A stretch of 64,000 nucleotides of DNA from Malus domestica (taxonomy: Eukaryota > Streptophyta > Magnoliopsida > Rosales > Rosaceae): the NCBI RefSeq assembly GCF_042453785.1, contig NC_091671.1:8750001-8814000 (forward strand), read 5' to 3'. The notes beneath the pieces are model-generated. The model did not search any database and was not told where the DNA came from. It saw only the letters and a list, made by a program, of their open reading frames with translations. Shown here piece by piece: positions 23,213 through 32,798 of the stretch (within the stretch, counting starts at the first letter, position 1; every line of letters begins with the position of its first letter). The position numbers and the translations under genes are program-made.

Positions 23213-24289
23213 CTACTCCCTGCCTGTATCAGCTCTTTCCGGCTGGGCTTTGGGCCCAGCTTGGACACTCGATCCAGCTCCTGATCCAGTGGCTGCCACT
23301 CGGGCTTGTCCAGCCAGTTTGTTCCCTTTCGCCTTTAGTTCATTCTTCCTTTCCCAGTACCATTCTGGGTACCTATGAATTTCAAAACAGGTCTCCTCAG
23401 TGTGTCTCGTTCCATTACAGTGATTGCAATGAAGTCTGTCTTTATCGATATCCTCTTGTGTACGGAAGGATCGAGACTTTCCATTGGATGGTAGACGAGA
23501 ACTGGGTGCCTTAGTTGCCATAGCCATAGAAGGTACTGCCATTGTAGTCTTTGTTCCCATCATAGTGGCCTGTCTTTGGGATTCACGTCGTACCAAATTG
23601 AAGCATTCTTCGATTCCGAGGATAGGTTTCATCCTGAGAATCTCACTCCGGACTTGGTCAAAACCACTATCTAATCCAGCAAGAAAATCATACACCCTAT
23701 CCTTTGCAAGTTATTCTTTACGAGTTTTCAAATCTGCCCCACACACCATACGGAGATGACGTCTTTTGTCAAGGTTTTGCCATACACCTTTCAGTTCAGT
23801 GAAGTACAGATTAATTTGACGACCGTCTTGTCTTGTCCGTGTAGCCTTACACCGAAGTTCATAGTATTGTGACTCATCAGAACCATCATAAAACATCTGT
23901 GTGACACTCTCCCAAATATCTTTAGCCGTGGGCAAATCTATAAAGAGGCCAAGCAAATGTGGTTCCATGGTTTTGAGCAACCACCCACGCACAATAGCAT
24001 CTTCCGTTGACCACTTCACATATCCTGGATCATCTTCATTTACCGCCGGGATTTTACCCGTTAGATATCCTTGTTTACCAAGACCTGAAGCATGAACTTC
24101 CATCATCTTCGACCAAACCTTGAAATTAGTGTCGCTCAACCGAAACCCAAAAGGAATGCCATTGATGTTGGTAGATTCACTTTGGACAGCCACGGGTTGC
24201 ATGGAAATTATGGCCCCACTTTTTTGTTCTGCCATTGTACCAAAATTGCGATTTGTTTTAGTCGTGGCTTTGTTGATTCCAAAGACCAC
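23213..24289 (-). pseudogene. copia gag, one nonsense codon
   Basis: The N-terminal part (23711-24289) has the gag domain shared by plant copia elements (FRLSDTNFKVWSKMMEVHA, VRGWLLKTMEPHLLGLF). A TAA at 23711-23713 follows LKTRKE, and the same frame then continues LAKDRVYDFLAGLDSGFDQV. A CCHC-like zinc knuckle reads CNHCNGTRHTEETCFEIHRY (about 23385-23440). The reading begins shortly inside the 5' LTR-primer-site boundary, as expected. Confidence 0.88.
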
Positions 24290-24404
24290 AAAGCTTTGAT
24301 ATTTCTGGGTTCAAGGTTTGATGAACACCAGAATTCGTTTCGACGGCTACACGGGTTTAGGGTTTTTTTCGAGAAGAGACAGGTCGAAACCTGCTCTGGT
24401 ACCA

Positions 24405-24594
24405 AGATAAAATTCTAGGTTTTGGATGAATATTTGTTCTGATTTTATTCTTCTCACATAGAGGAATATATAGGCTTATACAATCTCCTACAAACTAGGA
24501 AACAAATATCCCAAATCTACAAGGATACCGATTACATAACTTATACTCAAAATAACTCTACATTCCTTATTCCCTAAAATTACCTCACGCAACA
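24405..24594 (-). repeat. copia 5' LTR
   Basis: This is the upstream LTR of the minus-strand element; TGTTGCGTGAGG begins it on the minus strand at 24594. Near identity with 19371-19561 (one indel) indicates recent insertion or recent conversion. Confidence 0.93.
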
Positions 24595-24599
24595 AACCA

Positions 24600-25310
24600 T
24601 ACCCATGACCATTCCTCCCACCGTTTCCCAATGATGATGGAAGAACCCAGGATTAAATCCATCAGGCCCCGGTGACTTCGTTGGATGCATTTGGTAAATA
24701 ACTTGTTCAATTTCCATATCCGTAACTCGCTCTGTCAAACCCCTATTCTCCATAGGACCAATCTTACAAGGCACACAAGGCATTATCTCCAGTACATTTG
24801 CAGGTTGATCCGTAGTAAATAAGACCTGAAAATACCCCACGGCAATCTCCTTTAGCCGCTGCACATCAGTACACCACGTGCCATCTTCCCCCTCCAGCCC
24901 ACGAATAACATTCCTCCGTCTCCGCTTTAATGTTTGTGCATGGAAAAATTTTGTATTTTTATCACCCTCCTGTAACCATTGCACTTTTGATTTTGTCCTC
25001 CAATAAAGCTCTTCCATTCTCACCGCCCGTGTAAGCTCAACCTTTAACTGTCGAATTCGTTGTCCATCAAACACCGTCTTTTGATACTCCTCCCGAATGA
25101 TCTCCTTCAATCGACAAATTTCTTTTTGCTCATTACGACCCGTTTTCTTCCGCCACCCCACCAAACCATGGCGTACTTGGTGTAATTTAGCCACCAAATT
25201 ATGGCCCGATGCATCCCCCTGCCCACTGCCCCAACATGTTCGGACCACCTCAGCACATTGATCCTCCTGATTCCATCGAGGATCATACATAAATCTCTTC
25301 TTAACGGCAA
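24600..25310 (-). mobile_element. L1-type LINE, 5' part (linker and RT N-terminus)
   Basis: Upstream part of the same LINE as 16624-19370. It reads KRFMYDPRWNQEDQCAEVVR, LYWRTKSKVQWLQEGDKNTK and FFHAQTLKRRRRN, the conserved linker between endonuclease and RT, then MHPTKSPGPDGFNPGFF, the start of the RT domain. It joins in frame to the piece at 19370 once the copia element and one 5-bp duplicate are ignored. The endonuclease domain is missing, so this copy is 5'-truncated, the usual outcome of LINE insertion. The left limit at about 25310 is where LINE similarity fades. Confidence 0.85.
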
Positions 25311-25674
25311 CATTAATTGAGTAATGTGAAACATATGTAACTATTAAGTCATCATGTTTCTTTAAAATATTATTTACCAAATTAGGAATAAGTATATAGT
25401 TTCGGAGATACGCACATTTAAATGTATAGATTAATAATGGTACGGTAGTCCAAACCTTTCGTTTTGTGTTGAATATCCATAAAGAAAAAACTATTTCAAA
25501 CTAATTCATGCTTTCCAAAGATACTAAAATCATCTTTTTTATTTTTCTTCCCACCAAACAAACAAGTTAAACAAGATCAGAAGAGATCAATTAACTAGAA
25601 ATCCAAATTTCTAAACCCACTAAAAACCCTCGATTCAAACAACAACAAACTTTCTTTCACTAAATGGATCGATT

Positions 25675-26355
25675 GTATAATTCTTAGAATGCCACTTCGT
25701 ATAGGTTTTGTGTAAAGTTTTCACTTAATTCTAAGTATTCTATGTCATTTTTAAAAGTCTCTTTCCAAGTCTTCATAGATCTCTACCCATTTTGTCCTGA
25801 ATGTCTGTCTTATAATTGTATTTTCTAATCGGAATATCTGTAGCTATAGGTCTTCATTTCACATGTCCAACCACCTTAACCGATTTTCTCTCACCTTATC
25901 TTCAATTGCGGTCACTCATACTTTACCTAGAATATCCTCGTTCTTAACCTTGTCATTTTTTCATGTGCTCACATATCCACCAAAGCATTTTCACCTTCGC
26001 TACACTCATTTTCTTCACGTGTTAATGTTCGACAGTCCAACATTTTGTGTCGTAAAGCATTGCTGGTCTTATTGCAGTCTTATAAAATCTTCCCTTGAGC
26101 TTTAGTAGCATACGAAAGTTACACAATACACCGGATGCACTCTTTCACTTCATCCATCCAGCTTGTAAACTATGGTTGAGATCTCTATCCAATTCTCCTT
26201 TCTTTTGCAAGATAGATCAAAGATAACTAATACATTCACTCTTTAATACATCTTGATCTCCAATCCCCTTCCTATCTCATTTGAAACCCCATTTTCATTG
26301 AATTTGCATTCTGTATACTCTGTATTGAACTACTTAAGTAAGTGAAGACCTTTAG
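25675..26355 (-). mobile_element. old, degraded RTE LINE fragment
   Basis: Read on the minus strand, many short matches follow the same order as the RTE element at 31585-34741, from the region after the RT palm (KTEYMECKF-like near 26340) through the GWMKW, KGKFY and MLYATECW region to the 3' end near 25680. Stops and indels are frequent throughout, so it is much older than the other two RTE copies in the window. Confidence 0.7.
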
Positions 26356-27230
26356 GGTGCGTTTGTAGCACCGGACTAACTCAAACTGAACTAGCTTTAA
26401 GGACTAAGCTGGATTGACGCAGACTAGATTAAGCTGGACTGATTTAGAGAAACGTTTGATAGAGTGCTGGATTAAAAAAAAGAATAGTTAACAACTATAA
26501 TTTTATATCATTAAATACACATTGAATAATATTTTATTTTTTATTCAAGCTTTTTCTTTGTGTTTGTGTCTGGACTCTGGAACACTCTCCTGTATCTGGA
26601 CTTTCTCCCTGGAAGTTCATTCTTTTCTTCCTCGTTAGTGCCGTCCCCCCAGCACTCATTTTTTTCCTGCAAAACAATCCTTCAAAGTGATTTTTCCTGC
26701 AAAATGGTCCCTAAAGCTACTCTCTCCTCCGTCTTTCCATTTTTCTTTGTACCAAAGCTACTCTCTCCATTTCTCAAGAATTTTCAGGGAAAAAATATTT
26801 TTTTTTTGGGAATTTTCTGAGAATTATTGGGAATAAGGAAGAATTTTTATATGGGGATTGTTGTTGTTTTTGTTTTGATTTTTTTTTTTTCAAATTTTGG
26901 TGTTGAGATTTAGGCAGCGGGTGGGCTGGGTTTCAGATCTGGGAAAGAGAGAAGCATATAGATGGGCAAGGGAGAGAGAAGCAGATGAAGCTGAGCAAGG
27001 GAGAGAAGCGGACGAAGATAAGCAGATGGAGTGAAGCAACGAAGGTCTTAACAATCCGATGCCTTTCGATGGGACTAGCTAAGACCGTCTAGCGACGTCC
27101 TTTGTCGAGGCAAGTCTCTGCTAGTCCCACTAAAGGTTATCTTGCTGCGTAACAAACACGGTATTACTCTAAGTTTTAGTCCAGTTCAGGCAATCCCACT
27201 TAATGAGGGCAAACAAACTTCCCGTTAAAT
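26356..27230. mobile_element. possible MITE or transposon relic
   Basis: The left end (GGGTGCGTTTGTAGCACCGG) and the inverted right end (GGGAAGTTTGTTTGCCC) are loosely related, and inside them are inverted stretches around GACTAAGCTGGA and TTTTAGTCCAG. No clean target duplication was found. The interior contains a pyrimidine-rich stretch (26540-26790) that is not clearly coding. This is a weak call. Confidence 0.35.
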
Positions 27231-27308
27231 TCCCATTAAATACCCTCGAAACAAATGTAAAATTCCAGATTGACGTTCACATGGACGGTAGATATGGCTA
27301 TATTGTTA

Positions 27309-27465
27309 GGGATGTGATATCCACACACCCCATTTTACTTCTCACACACCCTTCTAATTTCCGACCGTTGGATCGGATGAATTGAAGAAGATCAACGGAT
27401 AGAAATTAATAAGGATGTGTGAGAAGTAATTTGGGATGTGTGGATAGCAAACCCCTATTGTTAAC
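27309..27465. mobile_element. MITE, 157 bp, 8-bp TSD TATTGTTA
   Basis: About 43 bp at each end are imperfect inverted repeats: GGGATGTGATATCCACACAC through TTTTACTTCTCACACACC, mirrored by the right end. TATTGTTA flanks it at 27301-27308 and 27466-27473. A partial copy of the same terminus lies at about 28093-28122. The 8-bp duplication suggests hAT. Confidence 0.75.
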
Positions 27466-27473
27466 TTGGTGAG

Positions 27474-28119
27474 CTATAAATCAGGCAACAATGTGAAGGC
27501 TCACATGGTTGCGAGTGCATCGCACGCTCTAATCAGAGATCATCATGAATCCAATGTCAGGCTGGTCCCACACACATCAAATATCTGACCCCACCACCTA
27601 CGTGGGAATGAGTTAGTGGTCCACGTGTAAGGTCTTGTCCAAAATAGAATCAAGAATGAGGTGGGAAGCACATGGGGCGCTAAATTCGTGAATATGACCC
27701 ATGACCTGGCGGTTCAAGGAACTTTTTTATATTCTTTTACATTATTTTACAAAAAAATGAATTTTATTTCAAACTTCCTAATGATTAAATAAGTTCGTCT
27801 CAACAATTTTGGCAGTAGACAAGTGAGAATGCTTCAATTAAAAAGGTAAAATCTCGATCACAAAATTCACAAGAAAAGATTTGGCTCTTGCTAGAAATTA
27901 AGCAGCATGTTATTTCTAATTTGTTTCATTAAGACTATAATTTTATATGCTTCATAGCTAAGTTCTAAAATGATAATTTGGTTTCAAGTAGTTGTTCTAT
28001 AATGGTTTATAAGACTGACATAACTCTTCATTTTAGTTTGTGAGATTTGAAGATTTTTTTTTTTGGCAAACATTTATACATCGAGATTTTTAGGGGTGTG
28101 ATATCCACACACCCCTATT
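27474..28119. other. spacer with a partial MITE terminus
   Basis: No gene recognised. Positions 28093-28122 (GGGGTGTGATATCCACACAC) repeat the terminus of the MITE at 27309. Confidence 0.4.
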
Positions 28120-28272
28120 TTTACACTAAGAAGAGGAAGTGTTCGGTTAAGCTACACAATAGGTAGCCTAATTTAATATCGAATTCGCCATTAACGAGAT
28201 TTGAACCTAAGACCTCTCACTTCTAAGTGAAGAAAAATACTACCAAACCGTAGTACTGAGTGGTTATACATT
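28120..28272 (-). mobile_element. tRNA-derived SINE
   Basis: The minus strand has the head found at the left edge of the window (AAGTGAGAGGTCTTAGG followed by a B-box-like GGTTCAAATCTC) and a downstream body ending in a TGTAGCTTAACCGAAC and AGTGTAAAAATA region. The two copies differ at many positions, so they are old. Confidence 0.5.
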
Positions 28273-28431
28273 GAGATTTAAACGATAATAAATTGTGCAG
28301 TCTCAACACTACTACAACAAATCACAACTAATTATAACAACTACTCTAAAACCTGTTCTGGTGTGATTGATGTCCAAGAGCAATCAATAAGCATGCATTA
28401 CACCTTTCACTTCTCCCTAATATAACTTCTA

Positions 28432-29432
28432 GGGTAAATCGCCAAAATGGTCTCTGAGATTTGCATAACTCATCATTTTGGTCCCTGAGATTCTAAAACG
28501 ATAAAAGTGGTCCCTGAGATTTTCCACCATCCATCATTTTGGTCATTCCGTTAAAAACTCCATTAAGTGTCCCGGAGGAAGTTTGGGCAATTTTCAAAGT
28601 TTCGTAACTCAATCGTTTCTTAACCAAATTAGACTCATAATATATCAAAATGAAGATAGAAAAGTGTAGAATACGATTATATCTATTTCAAAGCCCAATG
28701 ATTGCCGGAGATGGCTGGAAAATAGCCTCAAAGTTGACTGGTCCGAGTGAAAACTTGAAAACTCGCCGGAAACTGAGTAAACTTTAAACGTTCTTAACTT
28801 CTTCAATACTCAATGAAATCAAGTGATTCAAAAACGAAAATCATACTTCTCGACGAGACGAAGAGAATGATACATTTTTTTTTATGGCTAACTCGCCGTG
28901 GTTTGGCCGGAAAATGGCTCGAAAGTAAACCAAGACAGCTACTTTCAAGCCGTTTTTCGGCCAAACCACAGAGATTTAGCAGTAAACAAAAGGTACCATT
29001 CTCTTCGTCTCATCGAGAAGTATGATTTTCGTTTTTGAATCACTTGATTTCGTTGAGTATTGAAGAAGTTATGAACATTTAAAGTTTACCCAGTTTCCGG
29101 CGAGTTTTCAAGTTTTCACTCGGATCAGTCAACTTTGAGGGTATTTTCCGGCCATCTCCGGCAATCATTGGGCTTTGAAATAGGTATAATCTTATTCTAC
29201 ACTTTCCTATCTTCATTTTGATACATTATGGGTCTAATATGGTTAAGAAACGATTGAGTTACGAAGCTTTGAAAATTGCTCAAACTTCCTCCGGGACACT
29301 TAACGAAGTTTTTAACGGAATGACCAAAATGATGGATGATGAAAAATCTTATGGACCACTTTATCGTTTTGGAATCTTAGGGACCAAAATGATGAATTAT
29401 GCAAATCTTAGGGACCATTTTGGCGATTTATC
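28432..29432. mobile_element. fold-back (Mutator-like) element: ~495-bp inverted arms, 12-bp loop
   Basis: The left arm (28432-28927) and right arm (28940-29432) are near-perfect reverse complements of each other over almost their full length, separated by about 12 bases. The flanks ATAACTTCTA (28422-28431 and 29433-29442) are identical, a 9-10-bp target duplication in the Mutator range. A transcript across it would form a hairpin of nearly 500 bp. No coding capacity is evident; open frames inside are by-products of the palindrome. Confidence 0.85.
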
Positions 29433-29839
29433 ATAACTTCTATAGAAAAACCATCATTTTTTGCTTTAGCTAATATAAGGGGCAGATTCGTGACATACGT
29501 TTTTTGTGGGGTCTACTCCGTAATGTATTTTAATGATCCGACTCGTCTATTTTTTAGAACATCATACATAGATCATTGAAAGGCTCATCAATCATCTTGC
29601 AAAAAATTAGACAAATTCAAAACCATTAAAGCATTCATTTGTAGTGAAGAAAGCAGTTCTACAAAGAAAATCCAACGGTCATATGGTTTCAAATTTGGAT
29701 GATTTTTGGTAAACATGATCTTTGAAGGAAGATCTAAAATATAGACGATTTGGAGCGTTGAAATGCACTATGGAGTGAGTTCTACAAAATACGTGTCAAA
29801 AGTCATGTAAAAAAATTAGTGTCACGTATCCTTCCATAA

Positions 29840-29852
29840 ATGTGTGTGTGTG

Positions 29853-29888
<36 letters not shown>
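29840..29888. repeat. (TG)n/(TA)n microsatellite
   Basis: A run of TGTGTGTG passes into a long TATATATA run. Simple repeat, prone to length change. Confidence 0.9.
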
Positions 29889-29891
<3 letters not shown>

Positions 29892-30405
29892 TACTGTACT
29901 AATAGTTTACTTTGATAATCTGAGTTATACCAATTGTTGAATTTCTAGGTGAGTTTCATTTGTTCCTTTCACTGATGGATTCTCCTTTTTCTTGGATGGC
30001 CATGTTAAAAGCTAAAACACACTGAAGCTGCATTGTTGGATCACTGTAAATGCAAGCTTCCCACCAAAATTTGGCCCCCAACAGATTCGAATTTTCTTGC
30101 AAAGTACCCCATAAAATCCACCCTTCCCCTTCTTTTGAGGTCAATAGTTCGATGTGTTGACAAACACAGAAGGTTCCTATTTTTTTCATGATTTATAAAG
30201 CAAAGGAGGGAAGAATGATCAAGGTTAAGGCTAGTCATAATCATTATCAACATTCACCGTCCTTGTTTCTAATATATATAGCATGGGTATCCAACGTAGT
30301 ATTAACAAGCAAAGATGCCCGCACTTTGCTGCAGATTTTGAAACTGTACCCACATTTTAAAACACCCATCTCCAAATAATTTAGAAACCGATCAAAGCAG
30401 TTAAA
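29889..30405. other. spacer; possible unrecognised minus-strand exon
   Basis: A minus-strand open stretch at about 29970-30180 (GAKFWWEACIYSDPTMQLQC) has protein-like composition but no family was recognised and no start or splice context settles it. Otherwise nothing is seen. Confidence 0.25.
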
Positions 30406-30413
30406 CCCAAATG

Positions 30414-30950
30414 CAAGGTTTTAAAAAATGTTAGGCGCTAGTCGGGTGGCGGGCTAGTGCCTAGCGCCAAGGCGGCTAGGTGGAGTCTAAGCGGGTGCCT
30501 GGGCGGCTAGGATGGGTCTAGGCGGACGCCTAGGCGGATTTAGGTAAATTTCATGTATATCTTATAAATAAGTGCATATTGACACTTACAAAAAATTATA
30601 CTTGTATGAAATCCATGATTAAGATAATAAAATAATAATAAAATGCAAAAAGAATATCCAACAAGTCCAAAATTTAAAAACACATTAAACATATATGCCA
30701 CATAATCATAGTGAAGAGTATTATAGGATGACACATGTACAATAAATTCACAATTTAAAACCACATAAAATGCAAAATAGGAGGAAAATATGAAAATATA
30801 GTAATGTAGATAGGGTTTTTTATTTATTTCAAAAATAAAAACCGCATAGGCACCGCCTAGAGCCCAGCCCAGCCGATTTTTCCAACAAATTTGCAAGAAA
30901 ACACCTCGGGCCACCACCGCCTAGCGCTTTGGCCGTTTTTAAGAACATTG
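30414..30950. mobile_element. hAT-like element, 537 bp, perfect 8-bp TSD CCCAAATG
   Basis: Related inverted ends (CAAGGTTTTAAAAA at the left; reverse complement CAATGTTCTTAAAAA at the right) and an exact CCCAAATG duplication (30406-30413 and 30951-30958). Both ends carry clusters of GGCGCTAG, GCCTAGGCGG and their inverses as subterminal repeats, which would bind transposase. The centre is AT-rich with no transposase. Confidence 0.8.
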
Positions 30951-31076
30951 CCCAAATGGTAGAAATAAGTCTTTACTTTGCATGTATGTTCTATTGAATT
31001 TGCATCAAGAGATGATGTACAACTAAAACGGCAGCTTTCCAAGTACAAATCAGAGAGTAAATAAATTGCTCCCATC

Positions 31077-31229
31077 ATCAATTTGCACCTGATTATACTA
31101 ACTTTATATTAACAATCTATGTACAACAAAAATGATTCACATGCTTTACTTCATCAATTTGCACCTGATTATACCAACTTTATATTAACAACCTATGTAC
31201 AACAAAAATGATTCACATGCTTTACCTTT
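31077..31229. repeat. two-copy tandem duplication, 76-bp unit
   Basis: The segment starting CATCAATTTGCACCTGATTA is repeated with a 76-bp period, with a few substitutions. No function is evident. Confidence 0.85.
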
Positions 31230-31584
31230 CTTACTTCACTGTTCTTGGGGCCCATCACATTCTTCTCTTGTCCTGCATTCAGAAACACTTTGAAACTTCT
31301 TTTTAAAACTGTAAAGACAGAAATTTAATCAACTAAATACAAATATATTGAAACACTGAGAAGTGGAAAAAATAGAGACATAAAGAGTTCATGGAAAGAT
31401 CAAACAGTGAACAAATCATTATTTTTTTATTTATTTAGAAAACATGCTAACAAATAACTAAATGAGTACCAGCTGAAGTCCTTAAACCATTGTTGTAGAA
31501 ATAAAGAGAAATACTTAAGAATAAAGTTGAGATAATTACGTAATGAAATAACTGATTGATTTGGAAGCCATTAAATCCAAAATC
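31230..31584. other. AT-rich spacer, no gene seen
   Basis: A short GC-richer patch near 31245-31285 could be an exon remnant on the minus strand; no family was recognised. Confidence 0.3.
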
Positions 31585-31887
31585 TAGCCTCTTTTTTAAC
31601 ACCACATCGCGCTAAAGCTAGGGCGTCACCCGTAAGTGGCGCGCTGTGTGGCCCGAGCACAGTGGTAAGTGAGCAAGGGTCGCTGTATCTCCATCGGCAC
31701 CCGGATGCAGTGTTAAATGAGCAAGGGGGCCATAGAAACTTCTTTTCGAACGACTCCACTCAAAGTTGTTTGAGAGCATATGCTCCTATCAACTTTACCC
31801 GGGACACACAAAAGAAGTACTTTGATCCTATTAGACGGGGGAGGGTGAAGAAGCTAGGACAGAAGGGTAGAGTTCAAGAGAGCAAAA

Positions 31888-32798
31888 TGCGTTTAGGAAC
31901 GTGGAATATAGGAACCTTAACGGGAAAATCTATGGAAGTAGTGGAAGTTATGGTGAGGAGAAGGATAAATATTATGTGCCTACAAGAAACTAAGTGGGTT
32001 GGTAGTAAGGCAAAGGATCTAGAAAACTCAGGGTTTAAACTTTGGTATTCGGGCACAAATAGAACGAGAAACAGTGTTGGCATCATCGTGGACAAGACCT
32101 TGGTACAAGATGTTGTAGATGTCAAGAGGGTAGGAGATAGAATGATGGCAATCAAGATTGTAATAGGACAAGAACTTATCAATGTGATTAGTGCGTACGC
32201 ACCTCAAGTAGGGTTGGATACGAGTTCGAAGGAGAAATTTTGGGAAGATCTTGGAGACTTGGTGCAAGGAATTGCTCAGACGGAGAAGTTATTTATAGGA
32301 GGAGATTTAAATGGACACGTGGGCAGGGAGACAGGCAACTATGGAGGTTTTCATGGTGGCCATGGTTTTGGGGAGAGAAACGAGGATGGGGAAGCTATCT
32401 TGGATTTTGCAATGGCATATGATCTCTTCTTAGCCAACACCTTCTTTAAGAAGAGAGAAGAACATGTGATCACCTACAAGAGTGGGTCGTCAAAAACACA
32501 AATAGATTTTCTTCTAATGAGGAAAAGGGATCGTATAACTTGTAAGGATTGCAAAGTTATACCAGGAGAGAGCGTGGCTAATCAACATCGCTTGTTGGTG
32601 ATGGATGTACATATCAAAAGAGTAAGACAAAAGAACAAGACTTGGAAGTGCCCAAGGACTAGATGGTGGAATCTAAAAGAAGAAAAACAAGTCATTTTCA
32701 AAGAGAAGGTAATCACCTACTGTGTGTGGGATAGAGAGGGGGAAGCTAGCCAAATGTGGGATTCCATGGCTAGTTGTATCCGAAAAGTAGCAAAATAG
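31888..32798 (+). pseudogene. RTE endonuclease domain
   Basis: This part starts at MRLGTWNIGTLTGKS and carries the exonuclease-endonuclease-phosphatase fold motifs, including the metal-binding glutamate of LQETKW, the GDLNGH asparagine and the QHR histidine near the end. An open frame extends upstream to 31662, but that part reads like translated leader. A TAG ends the frame at 32798 within the linker (KVAK-stop), after which the same frame continues. Confidence 0.85.

Larger units (their letters stand above)
19371..24594 (-). mobile_element. complete Ty1/copia element nested in the LINE, TSD AACCA
   Basis: The element is bounded by two near-identical LTRs (19371-19561, 191 bp; 24405-24594, 190 bp) and flanked by AACCA (19366-19370 and 24595-24599). 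On the minus strand the primer site TGGTACCAGAGC directly follows the 5' LTR and matches initiator Met-tRNA. A purine tract (TTGAGGGGGAG) directly precedes the 3' LTR. Gag, protease, integrase, reverse transcriptase and RNase H occur in the copia order. The LTRs start TG but end CT rather than CA. Removing the element and one AACCA restores the LINE reading frame across the site. Multiple stops in gag-pol make it non-autonomous. Confidence 0.93.

Noticed and set aside
28190-28260. Possible tRNA gene on the minus strand
   Set aside because: It has a tRNA-like head only, repeated in diverged form at the window edge; fits a SINE.
29218-29436. A 72-codon frame with a start codon
   Set aside because: It is inside one arm of the 1-kb palindrome and mirrors an equivalent stretch in the other arm.
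30540-30917. 125-codon minus-strand frame with hydrophobic segments
   Set aside because: It spans the AT-rich core of the hAT-like element at 30414-30950; aromatic-rich composition is typical of AT-rich noise.
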